NCBI RefSeq assembly: GCF_000759795.1
Contig: NZ_BBMZ01000005.1
Span: 1 to 64,000, forward strand
DNA: 64,000 nucleotides
Reading direction: 5' to 3'
DNA from: Pseudescherichia vulneris NBRC 102420
GTDB taxonomy: Bacteria > Pseudomonadota > Gammaproteobacteria > Enterobacterales > Enterobacteriaceae
This document shows, piece after piece, positions 1 to 8,809 of the stretch (positions are counted from its first letter, which is position 1; each line of letters opens with the position of its first letter). The notes below the pieces were generated by a model. The model saw nothing but the letters and a program-made list of their open reading frames with translations, did not search any database and had not been told where the DNA came from. Both the position numbers and the translations under genes were made by a program.

Positions 1-2
1 GC

Positions 3-632
3 ACCCTTGCGGAGATGAACCACGCCCTGATGCAGGACTTTGCCCCGTTCGGGGTGACGGAGGGGCGGACCCCGGCGATGCCGGCGAAAGTCTACCCGCG
101 CGGACGGGTGCTGTTCGGCAAGACGCGGCTGCTGATGGATGAGGTGGCCCGGCAGTGCAATGCCAGCTGGATGTTCGTTGACGGGCAGCGGGTGATGCTG
201 ACGAAGGACGAGTACATGCATGACGCGGTGGTGCTGAACAGCCGGACCGGACTGGTGGGGACGCCGACGCAGACCCTCGGCAAGGGAATCAACGTGCGGT
301 GTCTGATTACACCGAAAATCCGCACAAACGGCCTTATACACCTAAACCAGGCAGAGGTTATCATCAACCAGCAGAACCTCCCGGCTGAGGATGTGGCGAA
401 GGGCAGCGGGTACTTACCTGTGAATGACAGCAACGGAAACCGGCAGGCGACACGTCCGGCATCGAAAACACAGCTTGCCAGCATCGCGACTGACGGCGTT
501 TACATCGTGCGGGGGATTAACTACAGGGGCGATACGCGGGGCCAGGAATGGTATATGGATATGGTGTGCGAGGCACGCGGCTCAAGAGATGCTTTATCAG
601 CGCCAGAACTAAATAGTGGTGGAGATAAATAA
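3..632 (+). CDS. phage baseplate-hub-like protein, 5' partial
   Basis: The reading frame is open at the left edge of the window (codons precede the first ATG at 15), so this is the C-terminal part of a longer gene. The visible 205 or more residues resemble, from memory, the C-terminal half of tail hub proteins of temperate phages: a stretch around a Leu-Val-Gly-Thr-Pro motif near residue 80, followed by a beta-rich segment ending with a Trp-Tyr-Met-Asp-Met motif. Such proteins sit at the tail tip and bind the spike. The gene lies 3 bp before a small secreted-protein gene and upstream of a tail fibre, which supports a phage tail module. The exact family was not established; another tail-tip component is possible. 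Confidence 0.6.
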   Translation, partial: TLAEMNHALMQDFAPFGVTEGRTPAMPAKVYPRGRVLFGKTRLLMDEVARQCNASWMFVDGQRVMLTKDEYMHDAVVLNSRTGLVGTPTQTLGKGINVRCLITPKIRTNGLIHLNQAEVIINQQNLPAEDVAKGSGYLPVNDSNGNRQATRPASKTQLASIATDGVYIVRGINYRGDTRGQEWYMDMVCEARGSRDALSAPELNSGGDK

Positions 633-635
633 TCA

Positions 636-986
636 GTGAAATCAACATCATTACTTTTATTTATTATTTTATTTATAAAGTCGATTTCGACATCATTTGC
701 AGCATTTCAATGTGGTAGCTACCTTCTGTCTGTTGATGAACGAGGTTATGCTTTTATCAATAAAGAGGAAACGACATCACAGAAAATAATATTTCTTAAA
801 GATTATGGGGATTATGCCAATATGGCAATGGATATGGGCTTAATGCCTGCTAGCGATGGCAATAATTACGGCTTCGAATTCGTTAAGCGTAATGGCAAAG
901 CTTTCTTAAACGTTCAGTTGCTTCAGGCCAATATGGATATACCCCCGATTATTGGCTCATTCCCATGTAAAAAAGTTCCCGACTAA
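636..986 (+). CDS. small secreted hypothetical protein in phage tail module
   Basis: A 116-residue protein of unknown function. It starts at a GTG (636) preceded by a GGAG at 620-623. The N-terminus is a clear Sec signal peptide: Lys-Ser, a hydrophobic Leu/Ile/Phe core to about residue 20, then a Ser-Phe-Ala-Ala cleavage motif near residue 22. The mature part of about 94 residues has two cysteines, one just after the cleavage site and one near the C-terminus, which could form a disulfide in the periplasm. The gene is much more AT-rich than the tail genes on either side and has its own weak terminator, typical of a phage cargo gene (moron). I do not recognise the family. A lysogenic-conversion, envelope or inhibitor role would be speculation. 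Confidence 0.65.
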   Translation: MKSTSLLLFIILFIKSISTSFAAFQCGSYLLSVDERGYAFINKEETTSQKIIFLKDYGDYANMAMDMGLMPASDGNNYGFEFVKRNGKAFLNVQLLQANMDIPPIIGSFPCKKVPD

Positions 987-1021
987 CGGGAGTGTTATCA
1001 ACATTATTGCATTAATCCCCC

Positions 1022-1042
1022 CCGCCAATCAGCGGATTTTTT
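1022..1042 (+). terminator. weak rho-independent terminator after small secreted gene
   Basis: A short CCGC/GCGG stem with a six-base loop is followed by A and a run of six T. It sits 36 bp after the stop of the AT-rich cargo gene and before the tail fibre gene. The stem is only 4 bp, so termination is probably partial. Confidence 0.4.
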
Positions 1043-1102
1043 ATCTCTACGTCTTTAAAGGTGAAACAAACGTACGCTTTTCTATAAGGAGGAACGACGC
1101 TA

Positions 1103-1951
1103 ATGGCTATAAATGATTTTAAGCCCTTTGCCACGGGTGAAAACGCAAACGTGACCAACCAGGCCGACTGGGAAGCGCTGCCTGCACTGGGCAGCGGTTT
1201 TCAGTCCGGCACTGCATCCAGCGCACAGGTGAATAAGGCGCTGCGGCAGGCAACAGCAATGGGTTCAACCATGGGCCAGTTTATTGCTAACGCAGGCAGC
1301 GATGCCTTAGACAACGGCGATATTGCTACTTTGGTCGCGCAATTTACACAAGCATTGACTACCAGCCTTGGCCTGGGTACGGCGGCATATCTTGAAACTG
1401 TAACGTCAGCTACCGACTTCAGTGCAAATAGAGTGGTGACAACTGGATGGATGGGGTTAGGTGGGGGGTTAAGTATCGGCTCAGATTCTGAGGCCATATC
1501 TGGACAACAATTATTTGATCTGCTTAGGACAAACTATCCCGGCTCGTGCTTTATTCGTTGTAATTACCAATCCAGCGATAGCAGTTTTGCTACCGACTCG
1601 CCTGGCGTATGGTTCGTCGGGGGAGATACCTGCACATATATTCAATCTGATTATAGAAATGGCGTTGTACGTGTTTTATCTGGAAACATGTTGGGAACAT
1701 TATTTGAAAATACACTTTACGGAACGGCTAATCCCCCTCCCTGTGTGCAAAATATTCAGTTAGGGGCCATGAGTGAGATGGACTCACCAGATGATGGCTC
1801 ATCCCGGCAATTTTTTCCGCCCACGGGTTGCGTACTGACGGGATTGTGGATTGATGAATCACCTAGCGGGGCTGCTGATAATACGGTGGCAATCTATGCT
1901 AAGCCGATCCAGCAACTGCTCAACGGCACGTGGGTGACGATAAGCGGTTAA
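1103..1951 (+). CDS. phage tail fibre protein
   Basis: A 282-residue tail fibre. The N-terminus (Met-Ala-Ile-Asn-Asp-Phe-Lys-Pro-Phe-Ala, then a Gln-Ala-Asp-Trp-Glu-Ala-Leu motif and a Phe-Gln-Ser-Gly motif) matches the conserved baseplate-attachment region of enterobacterial prophage tail fibres. The C-terminal two thirds are unlike anything I recognise and would be the receptor-binding part, which is usually the most variable. It is short for a fibre; many are 400-900 residues, so a compact or trimmed version is possible. A strong Shine-Dalgarno (AAGGAGG at 1087-1093) precedes the ATG. It is followed at 17 bp by the matching chaperone gene. Confidence 0.8.
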   Translation: MAINDFKPFATGENANVTNQADWEALPALGSGFQSGTASSAQVNKALRQATAMGSTMGQFIANAGSDALDNGDIATLVAQFTQALTTSLGLGTAAYLETVTSATDFSANRVVTTGWMGLGGGLSIGSDSEAISGQQLFDLLRTNYPGSCFIRCNYQSSDSSFATDSPGVWFVGGDTCTYIQSDYRNGVVRVLSGNMLGTLFENTLYGTANPPPCVQNIQLGAMSEMDSPDDGSSRQFFPPTGCVLTGLWIDESPSGAADNTVAIYAKPIQQLLNGTWVTISG

Positions 1952-1967
1952 TCAATAGGAGGTAAGC

Positions 1968-2537
1968 ATGAAAAATATCAAAAACTTTACGCTCTATAAA
2001 AACCCTACGCATCAGTTAATCTCTCCCGGCACGTCAGAAAATATTCTTTTCTTAAAATCTGAAGATAATCTGGACTGGTATGAGAGCCAGGCTCTTTTTG
2101 CTGACGATACTATAAAAATTCAATACGATAGCAACGGAACTATTCGTGCCGTAGTGGATAAGCCCGTTCCGCAACGTGGTAATATTTACGCCGTATCTAT
2201 GCTATGGCCTATCAATATGAGTGTGGCTGAGATCGCAGTAGAGGACTATCCGAAAAGCCTAACGCTTGATGGAACGTGGAAGTTTAACGGTACGTCTGTT
2301 TATCAAGATGCTGAGGTCATCGCGCAAAATTCCCGGCAAGCCAATGCGGCCCTACGCTATAAATATATGCTTGATGCAACGCTGGAGATTTCTGCGATCC
2401 AGAGTAGCAAGACGGTGGGTAACGCCCGCGAAAGCGATAGTAGCAACCTGCTTGCTCTTCAGCAGTACGTTGATCAACTGCGCGACGTTGACTTAAGTAA
2501 TCCAGCCTGGCCGCCAGCGCCTGCATTGGCTAATTAA
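1968..2537 (+). CDS. tail fibre assembly chaperone (Tfa-like)
   Basis: A 189-residue protein of the caudoviral tail fibre assembly family, which helps fibre trimers fold and attach. The N-terminal part is beta-rich and probably variable. The C-terminal part (about residues 120-189) is helical, with Ala-Leu-Arg and Leu-Gln-Gln-Tyr-Val segments and a closing motif of Asn-Pro-Ala-Trp-Pro that is characteristic of Tfa proteins. It has a strong AGGAGG site directly upstream of the ATG. It is the last phage gene; its stop is 2 bp from the stop of the convergent chromosomal gene yfhH, so the phage-host border must be at or next to its 3' end. Confidence 0.85.
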   Translation: MKNIKNFTLYKNPTHQLISPGTSENILFLKSEDNLDWYESQALFADDTIKIQYDSNGTIRAVVDKPVPQRGNIYAVSMLWPINMSVAEIAVEDYPKSLTLDGTWKFNGTSVYQDAEVIAQNSRQANAALRYKYMLDATLEISAIQSSKTVGNARESDSSNLLALQQYVDQLRDVDLSNPAWPPAPALAN

Positions 2538-2539
2538 CA

Positions 2540-3388
2540 TCATACCAGCTTCTTCACCAGTGCCTCGCTGTGGCGGATGCGCTCCGGGGCGTGCTCCAGA
2601 TCCTGCTGCACCAGCGCCATAAACAGCAAATCGGTGAGCAGCATCTGGGCGCTGGTGGAGGAGATGGCGGCACTGCGGGTGGCCTGCTCCTCGGCGATGG
2701 TATAGAGGCAGCGGGTTGAACGCTGCTGCAACGCGTTAGGGGTGAAGCCGGTGATCGCCAGGATCTTCGCCCCGACGTGTAAGGCCTCATCCGCCGCCAT
2801 GTTGATCTCCCGCCGTTCGCCGGTATAAGAGATGGCCAGCAGCAGGTCGCTGCTCTCCATCGCCTGCGTCGTCGCCAGCAGGGCGTGCATATCCTGCTCG
2901 ACCACGGCGTGTAAACCAATCTTCATTAGCTTCCAGCCAAAGTTACGCGCCACTAACCCGGACGCGCCGATACCTGTCAGCACGATCCGCCGCGCATCGC
3001 GCAGCATGATCACGCTCTCCTGGAGCTTATCTTCGGTATTCACATCAAGGGTCGCGTTCATAGCGCTGACCTTCTCATGGATCAGCTTCTCGCCTACCAC
3101 GCGCAGGGGATCGTCACCGCGGATCTGGTTATGCACCGGAACGGAGTGGGAAGTTGGCGTGCTGACCAGCGCTTCGCTAATGGCCAGCTTGAGCGCCGGA
3201 AAACCTTTAAACCCCAGCTTCTGGGCAAATTTCACCACGCTCGACTGGCTAATGCCCGCCTCGGCAGCCAACTGCTGCGAACTCAGATGGCGAGCACGAT
3301 CGGGCTGGGTCAGCAGAAAGTCCGCCAGCTTTTTATCGCTCTGCGCCAGGCCCGCATAGCGCTGACGGATGTGAATCAAACAGTTCAT
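2540..3388 (-). CDS. yfhH: RpiR-family transcriptional regulator YfhH
   Basis: A 282-residue regulator with an N-terminal RpiR-type helix-turn-helix (about residues 1-77, with the Gly-Ile-Ser-Gln-Ser-Ser-Val-Val-Lys recognition segment) and a C-terminal SIS sugar-phosphate-binding domain (about 120-260, with a Thr-Gly-Ile-Gly-Ala-Ser-Gly phosphate loop). I chose the internal Met because the protein from there aligns end to end with E. coli YfhH (starting Met-Asn-Cys-Leu-Ile); a longer form beginning at 3424 is possible. In E. coli yfhH lies next to pgpC. Here a murQ-murP pair has been placed between them and is transcribed divergently from yfhH, so regulation of that pair by YfhH is a reasonable inference. 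The ligand is unknown. Confidence 0.9.
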   Translation of the reverse strand: MNCLIHIRQRYAGLAQSDKKLADFLLTQPDRARHLSSQQLAAEAGISQSSVVKFAQKLGFKGFPALKLAISEALVSTPTSHSVPVHNQIRGDDPLRVVGEKLIHEKVSAMNATLDVNTEDKLQESVIMLRDARRIVLTGIGASGLVARNFGWKLMKIGLHAVVEQDMHALLATTQAMESSDLLLAISYTGERREINMAADEALHVGAKILAITGFTPNALQQRSTRCLYTIAEEQATRSAAISSTSAQMLLTDLLFMALVQQDLEHAPERIRHSEALVKKLV

Positions 3389-3447
3389 GACAACTCCGGG
3401 GGCAAAACGTGACAACGGCAACAAACATCCTGTTCGCAGGCATCAAT

Positions 3448-3493
3448 GAATTATATATTCCATTATACTGCGCGGGACACGAATTAAATATTC
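3448..3493. promoter_or_regulatory. paired 13-bp repeats, candidate operator of murQ promoter
   Basis: Two near-identical 13-mers (GAATTATATATTC at 3448-3460 and GAATTAAATATTC at 3481-3493) lie 33 bp apart, about three helical turns. Each has inverted GAAT/ATTC ends. They flank a possible -10 hexamer, TATACT at 3464-3469, in the divergent region between yfhH and murQ. This layout fits a repressor pair covering the promoter. RpiR proteins often act this way, so YfhH is the natural candidate, but nothing in the sequence proves it. Confidence 0.5.
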
Positions 3494-3507
3494 AAAAGGT
3501 ACTGATA

Positions 3508-4401
3508 ATGAATCTTGGCTCACTGGTATCAGAAACGCGAAATTCTGAGACGATGGATCTGGACGCACTTTCGACTATCGAGTTAGTAACCCGTTTTAAT
3601 CAACAGGATACGCTGGTCGCGCTGGCAGTGAAAGAGACATTGCCAGATGTTGCACGGGCGGTGGATGCTGCCGCAACGGCGCTGAAAGCAGGTGGACGCA
3701 TCATCTATATGGGTGCAGGCACCAGCGGCCGGCTCGGTGTGTTGGATGCCTCGGAGTGCCCACCGACCTTTGGCGTCCCGCACGGCCTGGTGATTGGCCT
3801 GATCGCCGGTGGTCCTGGGGCGCTGCTGAAAGCGGTAGAGGGAGCAGAGGATAACCCGCAGCTGGGAGAGGACGACCTGCGCGACTTGTCGCTCGCCCCC
3901 CAGGATCTGGTAGTGGGCCTGGCCGCATCTGGACGCACGCCTTACGTTATCGGCGGACTTAAGTATGCCCGGGCCACAGGCTGCACCACGGTGGCTATCT
4001 CCTGTAACCCCGGCTCGCCGATAGCCCAGGCGGCGGATATTGGTATCTCGCCGGTCGTGGGGCCGGAAGCATTGACCGGCTCGACCCGCCTCAAGTCCGG
4101 CACGGCGCAGAAGCTGGTGCTGAACATGATCTCCACCGGGGCGATGGTCAAGTTTGGCAAGGTCTACCAAAACCTGATGGTCGATATGAAGGCGAGCAAT
4201 ATCAAGCTCGTTGATCGCGCCTGCCGGATGGTCGTTGAAGCAACGGGCGTTACCCTTGAGCAGGCTCGCAGCGTGCTGGAGCAGACCGGGTATGACGTCA
4301 AGCCCGCTATTTTGATGGTGCTGACCGGCCTGGACGTGGACGCCGCCCGCGCCCGGCTCGACATGCATCAGGGATTCTTACGTGCCGCGCTGAATGGCTA
4401 A
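3508..4401 (+). CDS. murQ: N-acetylmuramic acid 6-phosphate etherase
   Basis: A 297-residue MurQ-family lyase that splits the lactyl ether of MurNAc 6-phosphate, giving GlcNAc 6-phosphate and D-lactate in the cytoplasm (cell-wall recycling or use of external MurNAc). It shows the SIS-fold signature Gly-Ala-Gly-Thr-Ser-Gly-Arg-Leu-Gly near residue 70, followed by the family-specific Asp-Ala-Ser-Glu-Cys-Pro-Pro-Thr, with the catalytic Glu in this part of the protein, and a Gly-Arg-Thr-Pro-Tyr-Val motif further on. Length equals E. coli MurQ. An in-frame Met upstream (3409) would overlap yfhH and the promoter region; the chosen ATG follows an AAAGG site and matches the family start. It is followed after 9 bp by the PTS permease gene. 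Confidence 0.93.
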   Translation: MNLGSLVSETRNSETMDLDALSTIELVTRFNQQDTLVALAVKETLPDVARAVDAAATALKAGGRIIYMGAGTSGRLGVLDASECPPTFGVPHGLVIGLIAGGPGALLKAVEGAEDNPQLGEDDLRDLSLAPQDLVVGLAASGRTPYVIGGLKYARATGCTTVAISCNPGSPIAQAADIGISPVVGPEALTGSTRLKSGTAQKLVLNMISTGAMVKFGKVYQNLMVDMKASNIKLVDRACRMVVEATGVTLEQARSVLEQTGYDVKPAILMVLTGLDVDAARARLDMHQGFLRAALNG

Positions 4402-4410
4402 GAGGTTCAT

Positions 4411-5775
4411 ATGGATAAGTCACTGACGCTGGCAGGCGAGATTTTGCAGGGCATCGGCGGGCAGGGCAACATCCTGCGGCTGGAAAACTGTATGACCCGC
4501 GTACGGTTTGAGGTGCAGGATGAGGGGCTGCTCAATATCGGCAGGCTGAAAGCGCTCCCGGGCGTCAGCGGCTACGTCAAGCAGGGCGAGCAGCATCAGC
4601 TGATTGTCGGGCCGGGAAGAGCCGGACAGGTGGTGGATGCCATGCGCTCGCTGGTTAACGGGGCGGAAGAAGCCACGATCCCGGATGAGATCGCCCGTAA
4701 CAAGGCGCAGGCGAAAGCCCAGTATAAAGCGCCGATGAGCGACGCCCTGCGCATGCTGGCGAACGTGTTCATTCCGCTTATTCCGGCGTTCATCGCCTCC
4801 GGGCTGATTACCGGCATTATCAATATCCTGAAGCGACCCGATATTGCTGGTGATATCGCGATTCACTATCCCAACCTGCTGGGGCTGCTTGGCATCTTTG
4901 GCAGCGCCGTGTTTGCGATCATGAATATTCTCGTGGGGGTCAACGCAGCGAAGGTGTTCGGCGGCTCGCAGGCGTTAGGCGGGGTGATGGCAGGTATTCT
5001 CTCCAGCCCGCAGCTGGCGCAGATCACGCTGTTTGGCGAAGCGTTACAGCCTGGGCGCGGCGGGGTGATCGCCGTGCTGCTGGTGGTGGCTCTGATGTGC
5101 TGGTTTGAGAAGCGGCTGCGCGAACGGCTGCCGGGTTCGCTGGAGCTCATTCTTAACCCGCTGCTGACCACCCTCATCACCGGGGCGATCGCTATCGTGG
5201 CGCTACAGCCGCTCGGGGGCTGGATCGCTGAATCTATTGCCCATGGGGCAGGTTGGGCTATCGATCGCGGCGGTCTGCTGGTGGGCGCGGTGCTGGCCGG
5301 AACCTTTCTGCCGCTGGTGCTTACCGGGCTGCATCAGGGGCTGGTGCCTATCCACGTGGAGCTGGTTCAGGCGCACGGCTATAACGCCCTGCTGCCTATC
5401 CTCTCAATGGCGGGCGTCGGCCAGGTCGGGGCGGCGCTCGCCGTGCTGCTGAAAACGCGCAATGCCCGGCTAAAGACGGTTATTAAAGGTGCGCTGCCGG
5501 TGGGGCTGCTGGGCATCGGTGAGCCGCTGATTTTTGGCGTCACGCTGCCGCTGGGTAAGCCCTTCATCGGTGCCTGCCTGGGCGGCGCGGTGGGTGGGGC
5601 GCTTGTCTGCTACTGGAAAGTGGCAACGGTCATCACCTTTGGCATTTCCGGTTTACCGCTGGCTTTAACGATTGTTACCGGAAAAGTCACGATCTATCTG
5701 TTAGGCTATTTATTGGCGGTCATCGCCGGGTTCCTGTTTACCTGGCTATTAGGTTTTAACGATCCAAAGGAGTAG
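4411..5775 (+). CDS. murP: PTS N-acetylmuramic acid EIIBC component (MurP-like)
   Basis: A 454-residue membrane permease with an N-terminal EIIB domain and a C-terminal EIIC domain. The phosphorylation Cys27 lies in the Glu-Asn-Cys-Met-Thr-Arg-Val-Arg motif. About ten hydrophobic segments follow from residue 110, including the EIIC signature Gly-Ile-Gly-Glu-Pro-Leu-Ile-Phe-Gly near residue 370. No EIIA domain is present, as in E. coli MurP, which takes its phosphate from glucose EIIA (Crr). It would import MurNAc and release MurNAc 6-phosphate to MurQ, encoded just upstream. Specificity is inferred from the pairing with MurQ; other sucrose-class EIIBC substrates cannot be excluded from sequence alone. 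Confidence 0.88.
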   Translation: MDKSLTLAGEILQGIGGQGNILRLENCMTRVRFEVQDEGLLNIGRLKALPGVSGYVKQGEQHQLIVGPGRAGQVVDAMRSLVNGAEEATIPDEIARNKAQAKAQYKAPMSDALRMLANVFIPLIPAFIASGLITGIINILKRPDIAGDIAIHYPNLLGLLGIFGSAVFAIMNILVGVNAAKVFGGSQALGGVMAGILSSPQLAQITLFGEALQPGRGGVIAVLLVVALMCWFEKRLRERLPGSLELILNPLLTTLITGAIAIVALQPLGGWIAESIAHGAGWAIDRGGLLVGAVLAGTFLPLVLTGLHQGLVPIHVELVQAHGYNALLPILSMAGVGQVGAALAVLLKTRNARLKTVIKGALPVGLLGIGEPLIFGVTLPLGKPFIGACLGGAVGGALVCYWKVATVITFGISGLPLALTIVTGKVTIYLLGYLLAVIAGFLFTWLLGFNDPKE

Positions 5776-5778
5776 GGT

Positions 5779-6414
5779 TTGGCAAATAGCGAGCGTCGTG
5801 TTGTATTTTTCGATCTGGATGGAACGCTGCATCAGCAGGATATGTTCGGGACATTTCTGCGGTATCTGCTGCGGCATCAGCCACTCAATGCGCTGCTCGT
5901 TCTACCTTTGCTGCCGGTTATCGGCATTGCGTTACTGGTAAAGGGGCGGGCCGCCCGCTGGCCGATGAGCCTGCTGCTGTGGGGCTGCACTTTTGGTCAC
6001 AGCGAGGCGCGGCTTAAGGCGCTGGAAAAGTCATTTGTTACCTGGTTTCGCGAGCGCGTCACTGCCTTCCCGGTGGTGCAGGATCGCCTGACCAACTACC
6101 TCGACGCGTCGGATGCCGATATCTGGCTGATCACCGGCTCGCCGCAGCCGCTGGTAGAGCAGGTCTATTTTGATACCCCGTGGCTGCCCCGCGTCAACCT
6201 GATTGCCAGCCAAATCCATCGCAGCCACGGCGGCTGGGTGCTCTCCATGCGCTGCCTCGGCCATGAGAAGGTGGTGCAGCTGGAGCGGAAAATCGGTACG
6301 CCGCTGCGCCTCTACAGTGGCTACAGCGACAGCAAGCAGGATAACCCGCTGCTCTACTTCTGCGAGCATCGGTGGCGCGTCACTCCCCACGGTGAGCTTC
6401 AGCAACTCGAATAG
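5779..6414 (+). CDS. pgpC: phosphatidylglycerophosphatase C (HAD family)
   Basis: A 211-residue HAD-superfamily phosphatase nearly identical in length and sequence to E. coli PgpC (YfhB). It removes the phosphate from phosphatidylglycerol phosphate in the inner membrane, one of three such enzymes in enterics. Motif I (Phe-Phe-Asp-Leu-Asp-Gly-Thr) is at residues 10-16, a membrane-associating hydrophobic stretch at about 35-55, motif II (Ile-Thr-Gly-Ser-Pro-Gln) near residue 117, and a C-terminal Gly-Tyr-Ser-Asp-Ser motif. The start is a TTG directly after an AAAGGAGT site; it is only 3 bp after the murP stop, so the gene is likely cotranscribed with murQP here, although the two functions are unrelated. 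Confidence 0.93.
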   Translation: MANSERRVVFFDLDGTLHQQDMFGTFLRYLLRHQPLNALLVLPLLPVIGIALLVKGRAARWPMSLLLWGCTFGHSEARLKALEKSFVTWFRERVTAFPVVQDRLTNYLDASDADIWLITGSPQPLVEQVYFDTPWLPRVNLIASQIHRSHGGWVLSMRCLGHEKVVQLERKIGTPLRLYSGYSDSKQDNPLLYFCEHRWRVTPHGELQQLE

Positions 6415-6436
6415 TGTGTGCGTACTTACACCTGTG

Positions 6437-6442
6437 TATAAT
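6437..6442 (+). promoter_or_regulatory. possible -10 element for tadA
   Basis: A consensus TATAAT lies 33 bp upstream of the tadA start in the gap after pgpC. There is no good -35 at the usual distance, so this is only a candidate. Confidence 0.35.
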
Positions 6443-6471
6443 GCGCCCCGTTTTGACTACTGGAGTGCTGA

Positions 6472-8543
<2,072 letters not shown>

Positions 8544-8707
8544 GGAGTTAATTCTCTGCGTCGCCTGACGCCTCAGTCCGCCGTCATTATTATAGAAAAG
8601 CATTTGTCCGGAAGTGAGCGGCATTTTGCTTAAGATTGCGGCACTTAGCAACTTATTAGAGAATTAGGTAACATCTATTGTTAAAAAATGCGGGCAATTT
8701 TATTTCC

Positions 8708-8746
8708 ACGCAAACGGTTTCGTCGACGAGCAGGATTCTTTATAAT
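8708..8746 (+). promoter_or_regulatory. PurR operator and promoter of purL
   Basis: A 16-bp PurR box (ACGCAAACGGTTTCGT, 8708-8723) differs from the palindromic consensus at only two places in its right half and, as I recall it, matches the E. coli purL box. A consensus -10, TATAAT, lies at 8741-8746, placing the box over the -35 region as expected for repression by PurR with hypoxanthine or guanine. Confidence 0.9.
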
Positions 8747-8809
8747 GACGCCCGTTTTCCCCCTGGCGCATTCTTACAGCGTCATCGACGCGCTAAAGAC
8801 GAGAGACTT

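Noticed and set aside
2540-3388. Calling the first RpiR gene murR because it adjoins murQ
   Set aside because: The protein aligns end to end with E. coli YfhH, including the exact C-terminus, and the pgpC-tadA-mltF context is that of yfhH.
8678-8809. A 44-residue N-terminal extension of PurL
   Set aside because: It would contain the PurR box and the -10 element, so it cannot be in the message.
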